DNA of 64,000 bases. Source: Halosimplex halobium (lineage in GTDB: Archaea > Halobacteriota > Halobacteria > Halobacteriales > Haloarculaceae). Positions 43,097 to 51,969 of the stretch are shown piece after piece. The DNA lies in assembly GCF_051414055.1 (NCBI RefSeq), contig NZ_JBLKNX010000007.1, positions 1 through 64,000 of the forward strand, in the 5' to 3' direction. The notes beneath the pieces were generated by a model. It was given only the letters and a program-made list of their open reading frames with translations. It was not told the origin of the DNA and made no database searches. Both the position numbers and the translations under genes were made by a program. The number at the start of each line of letters is the position of its first letter. Positions within the stretch are counted from its first letter, which is position 1.

Positions 43097-44098
43097 ATGA
43101 GCGGGAGCGACTGGCTCGGGCGCCACCAGGTCGCCGTCTACGCCGCGGGCGTCGCCCTCGCGGTCGGGTTCGGCGTCGGGCTCCCGTCGGCCGCGCCGCT
43201 GTTCGAGCGGGCGATCACTCCCGTGCTGGCGGTGCTGTTGTACGTCACTTTCCTCGAAATCCCCTTCACCAGGTTCCGAGCGGCGTTCACCGACGCTCGG
43301 TTCGTGGGGACCGCGCTCGCGATGAACTTCCTCGTCGTCCCGGTCGTCGTCTACGCGCTCACCCGGTGGCTCCCGCAGGACCCGGTCGTCCGCGTCGGGG
43401 CCTTCATGGTGTTGCTGACCCCCTGCGTCGACTACGTCATCGCGTTCACCGACCTGGCGGGGGGCGACGCCGAGCAGGTCACCGCGACGACGCCGGCGCT
43501 GTTGCTCGTCCAGTTTCTCCTGTTGCCGGCGTACCTGTGGCTGTTCACGGGCGGCCGGGCGGCCGACGCCATCAGCGCGGGGCCGTTCGTCGACGCGTTC
43601 CTGGCGCTCATCGCGGCCCCGCTGGCGCTGGCGTGGCTGACCGAACTGTGGGCGGACCGCTCGACCGCGGGCCGGCAGTGGCAGGACACGATGGGGCTGC
43701 TCCCCGTGCCGGCGATGGGCGCGACGCTCGTGGTGGTCATCGCCTCCCAGATCCCGCGGGTCGAGGACTCCATCGGGGAGATCGCCGCGGTCGTCCCCGT
43801 CTACGTCGCCTTTCTCGTCGTGATGCCGCTCCTGGCGCGGGTCGCCGCCGGGCTCGTCCGGATGGACGCCGGCGCGGCCCGCGCGCTCGTGTTCACCTCG
43901 GTGACGCGCAACTCGCTGGTCGTGCTCCCGCTGGCGCTCGCGCTGCCGCCGCGGTACGCCCTCGTGCCGGCGGTCGTCGTCACGCAGACGCTGGTCGAAC
44001 TCGCCGGGATGGTCGCGCTCACGCGGCTCGTGCCCGAGCGGCTCGTCCCCGGGGCACCCGAGCCCATCGCAGTCCCGGGGTTCGCGGGGCGGGGATAA
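43097..44098 (+). CDS. Arsenite efflux / bile-acid:sodium symporter superfamily transporter
   Basis: A 333-residue protein with ten hydrophobic segments. MNFLVVPVVVYAL, LLTPCVDYVIAFTDLAGGD (Cys within a helix break as in ArsB/Acr3 proteins) and FTSVTRNSLVVLPLALAL (the second conserved crossover) match the ACR3/BASS fold. It probably exports arsenite or another anion. No ArsR, ArsC or ArsM gene is coupled to it, though a methyltransferase follows 84 bases later. Confidence 0.85.
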   Translation: MSGSDWLGRHQVAVYAAGVALAVGFGVGLPSAAPLFERAITPVLAVLLYVTFLEIPFTRFRAAFTDARFVGTALAMNFLVVPVVVYALTRWLPQDPVVRVGAFMVLLTPCVDYVIAFTDLAGGDAEQVTATTPALLLVQFLLLPAYLWLFTGGRAADAISAGPFVDAFLALIAAPLALAWLTELWADRSTAGRQWQDTMGLLPVPAMGATLVVVIASQIPRVEDSIGEIAAVVPVYVAFLVVMPLLARVAAGLVRMDAGAARALVFTSVTRNSLVVLPLALALPPRYALVPAVVVTQTLVELAGMVALTRLVPERLVPGAPEPIAVPGFAGRG

Positions 44099-44182
44099 CC
44101 GTGTCCGCGCGGGGTGGCCGATACTCGACACGCTGCCGGATGCACCCAAATCGCTTTGATCGTGGCGTATCATCCGCCGGTC

Positions 44183-44962
44183 ATGACCGACGACCGCGCC
44201 GCGCTGGCCGAGCAGTACGCCGACGGCGCGAACCTCGAAGCGCGCATCGCCCTCCACGAGAACTACGAGGTGGCCGACCGCGACTGGTGGCCCTGGGTGT
44301 TCGACCGCTACGACCGCCCGGCCGACGCCGACGTGCTGGAGGTCGGCTGCGGCACCGGCGACCTCTGGGCGGAGACCGCCGACCGGGTCCCCGACGGCTG
44401 GGACCTGCTGCTCACCGACTTCTCGCCCGGGATGGTCGCGGACGCCCGCGAGACGCTCGCCGCGGCCGGCGTGGCCGCCGATTTCGGGGCCGCGGCCGCC
44501 GAGTCGGTCCCGTTGCCCGACGACAGCGTCGACGCCGTGGTCGCCAACCACATGCTCTATCACGTCGACCGCGACGCCGCGCTGCCGGAGATCCGGCGCG
44601 TCCTGCGGCCGGGCGGGCGGCTGTACGCGACCGCCAACGGTGAGTCGAACGCGGCGGCGCTGCGCGAACTGCGCGCGGCGACGACGGCGTGGGAACCGTC
44701 CGACATCGGCCAGTTCACCCTGGAGAACGGGGCCGAACAGCTCGCCGAGCACTTCGACGAGGTGCGCCGCCACGAGCGCGAGACGTATCTCCGCGTGCCC
44801 GACCTGGAACCGCTCGTGGCGCACACGGCGTCGCTGGAGAGCGTGGGAGCCGAAGGGGTCGACGCGTTCGCCGAGGCGGCGGCCGAACGGCTCGCGGACG
44901 GGCCGATGGAGATCGAGAAGTCGATGGGCCTGTTCGTCGCCGAGGCAGAACCCGCGGAGTGA
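44183..44962 (+). CDS. Class I SAM-dependent methyltransferase
   Basis: A 259-residue methyltransferase with motif I VLEVGCGTGDLWAETADRV, LLLTDFSPGMVADARE, DSVDAVVANHMLYHVDRDAALPEIRRVLRPGGRLYATANGE and a C-terminal cap. No Cys triplet typical of ArsM is visible (the only Cys is in motif I), so arsenite methylation is not supported despite the adjacent ArsB-like gene. Substrate unknown. ATG 44183 is chosen at the start of MTDDRAALAEQYADG. Confidence 0.88.
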   Translation: MTDDRAALAEQYADGANLEARIALHENYEVADRDWWPWVFDRYDRPADADVLEVGCGTGDLWAETADRVPDGWDLLLTDFSPGMVADARETLAAAGVAADFGAAAAESVPLPDDSVDAVVANHMLYHVDRDAALPEIRRVLRPGGRLYATANGESNAAALRELRAATTAWEPSDIGQFTLENGAEQLAEHFDEVRRHERETYLRVPDLEPLVAHTASLESVGAEGVDAFAEAAAERLADGPMEIEKSMGLFVAEAEPAE

Positions 44963-45019
44963 CCGACGGAGCCGGCCGTCTGTCCGTCCGGCACTCCGAA
45001 CCGCGGCGACCGGGCGGCG

Positions 45020-45391
45020 TCAGTACAGCCCTTCGGTCAGGCTGACGGTGCCGTTGCCGACCTCGACGCGGATCGTGTGGTCGGGGGCGGAGCTGACGCG
45101 GCACTCGGCGGCCACCGCGCGGCGGTTGTCGAGTTCGACGACGACATCGTACTCGCCGGGCGCCAGGACGTTCTCGACGGCGATCACCTCGCCGGGCTGG
45201 CAGTAGTACCGGGACTCGAAGACCGGCTCGTCGCCGCCCCCGCGGACGGTCACGTCGAGGTCGTACCCCCACTCGCGGTCGTAGTTTCGCAGGTGGATGT
45301 CCTCGCTGCGGGGGGTCTCGCGGGTCGCGGGGCGGGCGGGACTGCGGTCGGCGAACAGCGGGTCGCCGTCGGAGGGCAGGTTCGCTCGCAT
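45020..45391 (-). CDS. Hypothetical beta-rich haloarchaeal protein
   Basis: A 123-residue protein. After a polar N-terminus, residues about 30-120 form a likely beta-sandwich: IHLRNYDREWGYDLDVTVRGG, PVFESRYYCQPGEVIAVENVLAPGEYDVVVELDNRRAVAAECRVSSAPDHTIRVEVGNGTV. Two Cys are conserved-looking. No signal peptide. No family recognised. ATG 45391 is preferred over one at 45418. Confidence 0.68.
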   Translation of the reverse strand: MRANLPSDGDPLFADRSPARPATRETPRSEDIHLRNYDREWGYDLDVTVRGGGDEPVFESRYYCQPGEVIAVENVLAPGEYDVVVELDNRRAVAAECRVSSAPDHTIRVEVGNGTVSLTEGLY

Positions 45392-45608
45392 ATCTCCGCC
45401 TTCGGACCGACGTATCAAAGGTCCGCTGAAGGGTTAAACGGCGATTTTACTCGTTCCGTGTGCGGTCGGTCGACCGCCGAACTGCGGACGGATCCCGTCC
45501 CGATCGGCGGTCCCGCCGCCGGGCGGATCGACCGGCGCTCCGGTCGCCGACCGGACCGACCGCCCCGACGACCGAGCGGTTAACAGGCTCGGCGCCCTCC
45601 CGGATTCC

Positions 45609-46319
45609 ATGGGACTGATCGCTGAGTTTCGACTGACCGGCGACGCGCTCCCGCTGGTGGACGTGGCGGCCGGGGTGCCCGAGGCGACCGTCGAGTTCGA
45701 GTCGGTGGCGGCGGCGCCGTCGGGGCCGCCGGAGTTCGTGGTGCGGACGGTCGGCGCCGACCGCGAGGCCGTCGAGGCCGCCTTCGCCGACGCCGACTCC
45801 GTCACGGACCACTCGCTGGTCGTCGCCGACGGCGACACCCGGCGCTACCAGTGTCGACCCACCGGCGGGCCGCCGGAGGGGCTGGAGACGCTCGCGGACA
45901 ACAGGTCCATCCCCGACCAGGTGACCGTCACGCCCGACGGCTGGACCGAGCGCCGGTGGTTCGCCGACCGCGAGGAGTTCGACGCCTTCCGCGACTTCTG
46001 CCGCGCCAACGACTACACCTTCCGCCTCGACCGCCTCGTCGCGGTCGACGGCGAGGAGGCCGACGAACCCGGTCCCTTCGGCGCGGTCGACGGCGACTCG
46101 GCGCGGCCGCCGGGGATGACCGAACCCCAGCGCGAGGCGCTGGTGACCGCCCACGAGATGGGCTACTTCGACGTGCCGCGGACGGCCTCGACCGCCGACG
46201 TGGCCGACGAACTCGGGGTCGCCCCGGCCTCCTGCTCCGAACGGCTGCGCCGCGCTCAGGGCCACCTCGTCGCGCAGTTCCGCCGCGCCGACGCCAATAT
46301 AAAACCCCGAATGGATTAG
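45609..46319 (+). CDS. Bacterio-opsin activator-type HTH regulator (Bat family)
   Basis: A 236-residue protein. The N-terminal 150 residues are the haloarchaeal bacterioopsin-associated domain (MGLIAEFRLTGDALPLVDVAAGVPEATVEFESVA). The C-terminal HTH_10 domain reads MTEPQREALVTAHEMGYFDVPRTASTADVADELGVAPASCSERLRRAQGHLV. No GAF or PAS sensor is present. It precedes the ABC exporter genes on the same strand and could regulate them; their promoter lies inside its 3' end. Confidence 0.92.
   Translation: MGLIAEFRLTGDALPLVDVAAGVPEATVEFESVAAAPSGPPEFVVRTVGADREAVEAAFADADSVTDHSLVVADGDTRRYQCRPTGGPPEGLETLADNRSIPDQVTVTPDGWTERRWFADREEFDAFRDFCRANDYTFRLDRLVAVDGEEADEPGPFGAVDGDSARPPGMTEPQREALVTAHEMGYFDVPRTASTADVADELGVAPASCSERLRRAQGHLVAQFRRADANIKPRMD
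46297..46304 (+). promoter_or_regulatory. TATA box for the ABC exporter operon
   Basis: ATATAAAA followed by CCCCGA lies in the last codons of the HTH gene, 53-60 bases before the GTG start of the ATPase gene, predicting a leader of about 30 bases. Confidence 0.55.
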
Positions 46320-46356
46320 GGCCAGGGCTACGGGCGCGTGGCCGTTACGGACGCCC

Positions 46357-47448
46357 GTGAGCGAACGGAACCCGCGACCGGACGGTGGGACCGCCGGGGA
46401 CGGCGGCGGTGGGAACGCCATCGAAGCGAGCGGCGTGGAACTGACCTACGCCGACGGGACAGAGGCCGTCAAGGGGATCGACCTCACAGTACCGAAAGGC
46501 GAGTTCTTCGGCTTCCTCGGGCCCAACGGCGCCGGGAAGACGACGACGATCAAGACCTTCGCGACCCTCCTCTCGCCGACGGCTGGCTCGATCACCGTCA
46601 ACGGCTACGACGTGCGCAGCGAGGCCCGCCGCGTCCGCGAGACCATCGGCTACATGGCCCAGGAGACCAGCGTCGACGAGGAGCTCACGGCCCGCGAGAA
46701 CATCCGCTTCGCCGCGCGGGCCTACGGCGTGCCAAAGAGCGAGCGGGCCGACCGCATCGACGAACTGCTCGATCTGGTGGACCTGGCGGACGTGGGCGAC
46801 AAGCGCGCCGGCGAGTTCTCCGGCGGGATGAAGAAGCGACTGGACGCCGCGACGGCGCTCGTCCACAGCCCGCCGCTCGTGTTCCTCGACGAGCCGACGA
46901 CGGGGCTGGACCCCAAGGCTCGGAACCGCCTCTGGGAGTACTTCGAGCGCATCAACGAGCGCGGGACGACCCTCTTCCTGACCACGCAGTACCTCGAGGA
47001 GGCCGACCAGCTCTGCGACCGTCTCTCGGTCATCCTCGACGGGGAGATCGTCGCGACGGGGTCGCCCACGGAGCTGAAACGGCGCGTCGGCGGGGAGATC
47101 CTCGACGTGGAGGTCGAGGGCGAGGCGGTCGACGCGACCGGGGACGGGCGCGCCGCCGACGCCCGCGAGCGCGCCGCCGAGATCGCTCGCACCGGCGACG
47201 TGTTCGACGACGACGCGGACGTGGCGGTCACAGACGAGGGGATCAGCGTCACGGCCGAGCGGGCCCGCCAGCACGGGACCGACCTGCTGGTCGCGCTGCG
47301 GGACGCCGGGATCACGGTGACGGGCTTCAACATCCGCGCGCCGACGCTGGACGACGTGTTCCTCGCGATCACCGGCGAGGAACTCGACTCCGAGGACCGG
47401 GCGGCCGACGCCGCCGACGTGACCGGCCCGGAGGTGACCGCCGAATGA
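46357..47448 (+). CDS. ABC exporter ATP-binding protein
   Basis: A 363-residue ATPase. Walker A GPNGAGKTTTIKTF, signature FSGGMKKRLDAATAL and Walker B LVFLDEPTTGLDP are intact. The C-terminal domain (about 215-330) fits DrrA-type drug or lipid exporters, and the tail is acidic. GTG 46357 is chosen; it gives the SERNPRPDGG leader and no closer ATG fits. It overlaps the permease gene by four bases (ATGA). Confidence 0.93.
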   Translation: MSERNPRPDGGTAGDGGGGNAIEASGVELTYADGTEAVKGIDLTVPKGEFFGFLGPNGAGKTTTIKTFATLLSPTAGSITVNGYDVRSEARRVRETIGYMAQETSVDEELTARENIRFAARAYGVPKSERADRIDELLDLVDLADVGDKRAGEFSGGMKKRLDAATALVHSPPLVFLDEPTTGLDPKARNRLWEYFERINERGTTLFLTTQYLEEADQLCDRLSVILDGEIVATGSPTELKRRVGGEILDVEVEGEAVDATGDGRAADARERAAEIARTGDVFDDDADVAVTDEGISVTAERARQHGTDLLVALRDAGITVTGFNIRAPTLDDVFLAITGEELDSEDRAADAADVTGPEVTAE

Positions 47449-48356
47449 GCGACAATACTACGGGTCACGACGACAGCGTACGAGCCGACGGAGGGACCGC
47501 CCGGCCGTCGGGCGAGCGGCTGTCGGGCAACTCCTTCCTGGGCGACTTCTGGGTGAACTTCGTCCGCTGGAACATCAAGGCGGTCCGCAACCCCTTCGTC
47601 GTCGTCGGGTCGCTCGTCCAGCCGATCATCTTCCTCGTCCTCTTCACCCAGGTGTTCGGCCAGGTCGCCACGGGCGCGCTCAGCGGCGGCTCGACCGGCG
47701 GGATCACCTACGAGACGTTCCTGCTGCCGGCCATCGCGATGCAGGTGTCGCTGGCGGCCGCCGCCGGGTCGGGCATCGGTCTCGTCAACGACATGGAGGA
47801 GGGCCTCTTCGAGAAGACGCTCGTGATGCCGATGAGCCGCTCGGCGATGTTCCTCGGCAAGACCGCCGCCGAGATCCTCCGCATCGTCGTCCAGATCGCC
47901 ATCATCCTCGCGCTCGGGACCGTCCTCGGCGCCAACGTCGCCACCGGGTTCGTCGGCGCCGTCGGGATAATCCTGATCGGGATCCTCTTTTCGCTGTGGT
48001 TCATCGCGCTCTCGAACATCTTCGCGGTCGTCACGAAGGACCAGGAGTCGACCATCATCGGCGCGAACCTCCTGCAGTTCCCCCTCCTGTTCGTCTCGAC
48101 GGCCTTCCTCCCACTGTCGGCGATGCCCGGCTGGATCCAGACCGTCGCGACGTTCAACCCGATCACCTACGGCGTCGACGCCGCCCGCGCGCTGATGCTC
48201 GACCGGGACGTGATGACCGTGGTCGAGGTCACCCGCTTCGGCGGGATCTGGGACACGCTCGTCCCCGCGGTGGCCGTCCTGCTCGCGCTCGACATCGCCC
48301 TCGGCGGGATCGCCGTCTACCTGCTCAACCGCGCCTCCTCCTCGGACGTGCAGTAG
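47445..48356 (+). CDS. ABC-2-type exporter permease
   Basis: A 303-residue permease with a polar N-terminal 45 residues and six hydrophobic segments. It has the ABC-2 pattern (VQPIIFLVLFTQVFGQVA, GIGLVNDMEEGLFEKTLVMPMSRSAMFLGKTAAEILRIVVQ, and PLSAMPGWIQTVATFNPITYGVDAARALML). With the preceding ATPase it forms a DrrAB-like exporter; the cargo may be a hydrophobic compound or lipid. Confidence 0.93.
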   Translation: MSDNTTGHDDSVRADGGTARPSGERLSGNSFLGDFWVNFVRWNIKAVRNPFVVVGSLVQPIIFLVLFTQVFGQVATGALSGGSTGGITYETFLLPAIAMQVSLAAAAGSGIGLVNDMEEGLFEKTLVMPMSRSAMFLGKTAAEILRIVVQIAIILALGTVLGANVATGFVGAVGIILIGILFSLWFIALSNIFAVVTKDQESTIIGANLLQFPLLFVSTAFLPLSAMPGWIQTVATFNPITYGVDAARALMLDRDVMTVVEVTRFGGIWDTLVPAVAVLLALDIALGGIAVYLLNRASSSDVQ

Positions 48357-48390
48357 CGCGACGGACGCCCTCGTTCCGGGCTACCGGCCG

Positions 48391-48741
48391 CTACGGGTCC
48401 GGTTGCTCCCGGTCGGGGTTCTCGACGACCTCGATCTCCACGTCCTCGCCGCGGAGCCCGAGCCGGGCGAACTGCGTGCGGACGTGCTCTTTCGCTGCCG
48501 CCAGCGCCGCCTCGCGCGTCTCGAACCCGCGGGTCGTCGGCGCCTCGAAGGCGACACGCCGCTCCGTGCCGTCGATCCGCTGGACCTGTCCGCCCGACTC
48601 CACCTCGTAGAACTCGTCGCAGATCCAGACGTAGGGGGCGCCCTCGTCGGGCGCGCCCTCGAAGGTCGGCGGCCGCTCGCCGCGCTCGTAGAGCGTCCCC
48701 GTCAGCGCCGTCCCGCCCGCGTGGCCGCGTACCAGTAGCAT
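48391..48741 (-). CDS. Conserved haloarchaeal protein
   Basis: A 116-residue acidic protein: MLLVRGHAGGTALTGTLYERGERPPTFEGAPDEGAPYVWICDEFYEVESGGQVQRI, then a helix EAALAAAKEHVRTQFARLG. I recall near-identical haloarchaeal homologues without assigned function (possibly DUF7113; not certain). It is convergent with the permease gene (34-base gap) and lies 72 bases past the hydrolase gene on the same strand. Confidence 0.75.
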   Translation of the reverse strand: MLLVRGHAGGTALTGTLYERGERPPTFEGAPDEGAPYVWICDEFYEVESGGQVQRIDGTERRVAFEAPTTRGFETREAALAAAKEHVRTQFARLGLRGEDVEIEVVENPDREQPDP

Positions 48742-48813
48742 ATCCGCGACACTACGGGGTCGAGCGGCAAAAGCGCGCCGTCGACTCGCGCCCCCGTCCG
48801 GGCGGCGCCCCGC

Positions 48814-49647
48814 TCACAGCGCCAGGTCGACGACGACCGGCAGGTGGTCGGAGGGATACCAGCCGTCGCCGACCACGTCGGCGGCGACGCCGAACCCGTC
48901 GACCGCCGCGCCGGCGACGAAGACGTGGTCGATCGCCCGGTCGGGCAGCAGCGTCTCGAAGTCGGTCCGCGTGGTGTCGGGGCCGTGGGGCGGATGCGGG
49001 CTCGCCTCGCGGGCGTCGACCAGCGCCGGCTCGTTCGCCCCGTCCTCGCGGCCCTCGCCGCTGTCCCCGCCGTTGCCATCGGCGAGTACCCGGTACGGGT
49101 CGTCGCCGGCCACGCAGTTGAAGTCGCCCCCGACGACGGCCGGCTCGTCGCCCGCGCGCAACTCGCCGACGCGCTCGCGGAGCACCCGCGCGCCCTCCGC
49201 GCGGGCGCGCTCGCCCTCGTGGTCGAGGTGCGTGTTGCAGTACAGCAGCGTGTCGCCGCGGTCGCGGTCGCGCAGGCGAGCCCACGTCGCGATCCGCGGG
49301 TAGGCTGCGTCCCAGCCGACGCTGCCCGGCTCGTCGGGCGTCGGCGAGAGCCAGAACGTCCCCGCGTCGAGCCGTTCGAAGCGCTCGGGGCGGTAGCCGA
49401 CGGGGCAGAACTCCCCTTCGCCCTCGCCGGCCTCCCGGGAGTCGCCGACCCACTCGAAGCCGGGCAGGGCCTCCCGGAGGTCCGAGTACTGGTGACCGAG
49501 CGGTTCCTGGAGCCCGACGGCGTCGGGGCGGTGGAAGCGGACCGTGCCCGCGACGGCGTCGCGTCGGCCCGCCCAGTCGAACTGCCCGTCGTCCGCCACG
49601 TCGCGGCGGACGTTGTACGTGAGCACCCGGACCGCGTCGCCGTGCAT
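48814..49647 (-). CDS. Endonuclease/exonuclease/phosphatase family hydrolase
   Basis: A 277-residue EEP-fold protein: VLTYNVRRD (Asn), DAVGLQEPLGHQYSDL (metal Glu), YCNTHLDHEGE (catalytic His-Asp-His), GGDFNCVAGDDPY (Asp-x-Asn) and the C-terminal YPSDHLPVVVDL (SDH). All catalytic residues are present, so metal-dependent phosphodiesterase activity is likely; DNase, sphingomyelinase and phosphatase functions cannot be separated. ATG 49647 is chosen at HGDAVRVLTYNV; the open frame continues into repeat copy D and is rejected there. Confidence 0.9.
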   Translation of the reverse strand: MHGDAVRVLTYNVRRDVADDGQFDWAGRRDAVAGTVRFHRPDAVGLQEPLGHQYSDLREALPGFEWVGDSREAGEGEGEFCPVGYRPERFERLDAGTFWLSPTPDEPGSVGWDAAYPRIATWARLRDRDRGDTLLYCNTHLDHEGERARAEGARVLRERVGELRAGDEPAVVGGDFNCVAGDDPYRVLADGNGGDSGEGREDGANEPALVDAREASPHPPHGPDTTRTDFETLLPDRAIDHVFVAGAAVDGFGVAADVVGDGWYPSDHLPVVVDLAL

Positions 49648-49769
49648 ACCCGCCTCTCGGGCGCCGGGGGTCTTGAGGGTACCGCGGTCGGCAGGAGCGG
49701 ACGGGACGGTGCTCGTGCGAGGTGCGTAGGTGTATCCGGTGGGGTCTGTGGCAGAAGAGACGGGAACGA

Positions 49770-50315
49770 CAGCGACCGCACTCGACGGTGGACGCTGAAC
49801 GCCCGCGGCCCGCTCGCTCTGAAGTGGCTCGGCCGCGATCGACACCAAGTGGTGAAAGCCCTCGCCGCGCTCGCTAGCTGACGTGTCTATCGTACTCGAC
49901 AGTAAGCGTTGAAAGCCCTCGCCGCGCTCGCGGTCGCTGAGCGGGATATCCTCGCGGCCTGCGGCCGCTTCGGATAGTGGCCCGCTCAGACGACTGAACA
50001 AGCGCGAGCGCGCCTCGCCCGTTCAGTCCACCGGGAGAGCACGCTCTCCCGAGCCCGCGCTCACACGTTCGCGCGGACACCAGGGACAGCAACGGCACAA
50101 CACCGCACCGCGACCGCACCGCACAGCACCGCAGACAGCCACGAGCCTCCCCAGCCGATTGCGCTTCTCGGCCTACGGCCTGCGATAGCTCATCCACTGT
50201 CAGAGCAAGCTCTGACAAGCCTACGTTCACACGTTCACGAAGACCTCGCGCGATTACTGTCGCGAGACGAGACTCGCGACAGCGCGCGCCAACCGCACCG
50301 CGAGCGCGACAGCTA
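49770..50315 (-). repeat. Long modular intergenic repeat, copy D (longest)
   Basis: Fills the 672-base gap between the hydrolase start and the stop of the gene at 50320. Minus orientation: perfect 10-bp palindrome (50257-50266/50273-50282), inserts with further hairpins (for example GTCAGAG-CAA-GCTCTGAC near 50199-50216), the GT-rich tract, the two-tier hairpin (49937-49989), then three 57-base units (landmarks at 49795, 49852 and 49909). Hairpin outer arms are CTGAGCGGG/CCCGCTCAG, a compensatory version of copy A. The inner stem-loop has a different sequence but still pairs. Confidence 0.87.
49937..49989. repeat. Two-tier hairpin of repeat copy D
   Basis: Outer arms CTGAGCGGG (49937-49945) and CCCGCTCAG (49981-49989). 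The inner part pairs TATCC with GGATA and GCGGCC with GGCCGC. Compared with copies A and B both outer arms and the whole inner stem have changed together. Confidence 0.85.
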
Positions 50316-50319
50316 CCGC

Positions 50320-50976
50320 CTAGCACACCGGCTTCGGGTCGACGCCCATCGCTTCGAGCGCGGTCGCGTACGCCTCGTAGGCCGCCGCGACCACGTCCTC
50401 GGCAGCCCGCTGGGCGCGCTCCCAGTCGGCGTCGGTCTCGCAGACGGCGTCGAGCAGGTCGACGCCCTCGTCGAGTCGGGCCTGTGTCTCGCTTCGCAGG
50501 TCCCGGGCCAGGTCCGCCCGCTGCTCGTCGGCCTCGTTGACGAAGAAGCTGACCACCTGCAGCAGCGTCCGGTCGGCGACCAGCGGGCGGCCGACGAACG
50601 CGGCGGCCAGTCGCTCGACGGTCCCGTCGACCTCGGCGAGCGCGTCCTCCAGCGGGGCGTCAGTCCCGTCGATGGTCGCCGCGGCGTCGGCGTCGTCGTC
50701 GGGCAGGGCCGCCAGCGAGTCGACGACGCGGTCGAACCGGTCGCACTCGGCCTCTGCGGCCGTCTCGAAGGCCGACGCCGCGTCGCCCGTCGCCTCGTCG
50801 GCCCACCGCGAGAAGGTGTCCCGGCCGCTGGCGGCCGACTCGGCGACCGACCGCAGGACCGGCGCCCCCTCCAGGTCGGCGCCGGTCGCGGCGATCAGGT
50901 ACTTGTCAGACCCCAGCCGGTCGAGCTCCGTCGCCTTCGCCTCGCGGACCGCGTCGACGAGTGCCTGGCCGTTCAT
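50320..50976 (-). CDS. Helical acidic protein, possible ferritin-like fold
   Basis: A 218-residue, almost entirely alpha-helical protein beginning MNGQALVDAVREAKATELDRLGSDKYLIAATGADLEGAPVLRSVAESAASGRDTFSRWADE. Haloarchaeal homologues are variously annotated as rubrerythrin-like, but I see no clear E-x2-H iron motifs, so the fold is only a guess. The promoter is shared with the divergent ZIP gene (TATA-like AAATATA on the minus strand, about 30 bases before ATG). Repeat copy D follows the stop. Confidence 0.72.
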   Translation of the reverse strand: MNGQALVDAVREAKATELDRLGSDKYLIAATGADLEGAPVLRSVAESAASGRDTFSRWADEATGDAASAFETAAEAECDRFDRVVDSLAALPDDDADAAATIDGTDAPLEDALAEVDGTVERLAAAFVGRPLVADRTLLQVVSFFVNEADEQRADLARDLRSETQARLDEGVDLLDAVCETDADWERAQRAAEDVVAAAYEAYATALEAMGVDPKPVC

Positions 50977-51004
50977 ATCCCGCCCGTTGGGGCGGGGGAC
51001 GGGT

Positions 51005-51060
51005 ATATTTACGGTCGGCGTGGCGACGGCCGCCCGGCGGGACCGCCCGTCGAATTTTAA
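51005..51060. promoter_or_regulatory. Divergent promoter between the helical protein and ZIP genes
   Basis: Minus strand: AAATATA within 51005-51012, about 30 bases before ATG 50976. Plus strand: TTTTAA at 51055-51060, 29-34 bases before GTG 51089. Both spacings predict leaderless transcripts. Confidence 0.6.
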
Positions 51061-51088
51061 GTGTGCGCCGCGTGTTTCGCCGACAAAG

Positions 51089-51940
51089 GTGCCCGGACCG
51101 GTCGAGACGCTGGTCGAGGCGCTGGCGGCCCAGCGGCTGCTGGTGCAGGCGCTGGTCGGCGGGCTGGTCATCGCCGGGCTCAACCTCCTGGGTGCGTCGC
51201 TCGTCTTCGTCTGGCGCGACCCCTCCGAGCGGGCGCTGGACGGCGCGCTGGGGTTCGCCGCCGGCGTCATGCTCGCGGCGAGTTTCACCAGCCTGATCCT
51301 CCCCGGGATCGAGGCGACGCCCGGCGGGAGTCCGCTACCAGTGCTCGGCGGCGTCCTCCTGGGCGCGCTGGCGCTGGACCGGGCGGACGTGCTCGTCCCC
51401 CACGCCCACTACCTGCTGACGGGGAAACGGCGCGACGACGCGGCCGACTCGGGCGAGAGCATCGCCGTCGACGAGGAACGGTTCGCCCCCGTCGTCCTGT
51501 TCATCCTCGCGATCACGCTACACAACATGCCGGAGGGGCTCGCCGTCGGGGTCGGGTTCGGCTCGGCGGCGGCGGGCGACGCGTCGGTCGGGAGCGCCGT
51601 CGCGCTCATGCTCGCTATCGGGATCCAGAACATCCCGGAGGGGCTGGCCGTCTCGGTCGCCGCGGTCAACGCCGGCCTCGACCGCCGCTTCTACGCGGTG
51701 CTCACCGGGGTCCGGTCCGGGCTCGTCGAGATCCCGCTCGTGCTGTTCGGGGCCCTGGCGGTCACGCTGGCCGCGCCGATCCTGCCCTACGCCATGGGGT
51801 TCGCCGCCGGCGCGATGCTGTTCGTCATCAGCGACGAGATCGTTCCCGAGACCCACCTCCGCGGCAACGAGCGCGTCGCGACGCTCGGGACGATGGTCGG
51901 CGTCGTCGTCATGCTGTATCTCGACGTGTCGCTGGGGTAG
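51089..51940 (+). CDS. ZIP-family divalent metal transporter
   Basis: A 283-residue membrane protein with eight helices. Metal-site motifs are TLHNMPEGLAVGVG (helix IV) and IGIQNIPEGLAVSVA (helix V), and a late Glu pair sits in ISDEIVPETHLRG. It imports zinc or iron. The start is GTG 51089: a TATA box is 29 bases upstream and homologous sequence starts there; the longer open frame to 50537 lies antisense over the neighbouring gene. Confidence 0.9.
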   Translation: MPGPVETLVEALAAQRLLVQALVGGLVIAGLNLLGASLVFVWRDPSERALDGALGFAAGVMLAASFTSLILPGIEATPGGSPLPVLGGVLLGALALDRADVLVPHAHYLLTGKRRDDAADSGESIAVDEERFAPVVLFILAITLHNMPEGLAVGVGFGSAAAGDASVGSAVALMLAIGIQNIPEGLAVSVAAVNAGLDRRFYAVLTGVRSGLVEIPLVLFGALAVTLAAPILPYAMGFAAGAMLFVISDEIVPETHLRGNERVATLGTMVGVVVMLYLDVSLG

Positions 51941-51969
51941 CTCACCCGGCCGGGCGACGCGTCCGCGAC

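Noticed and set aside
43097..44962. Arsenic resistance operon with ArsM
   Set aside because: The methyltransferase lacks the Cys residues of ArsM and the genes are separated by 84 bases; only the transporter resembles an arsenic gene.
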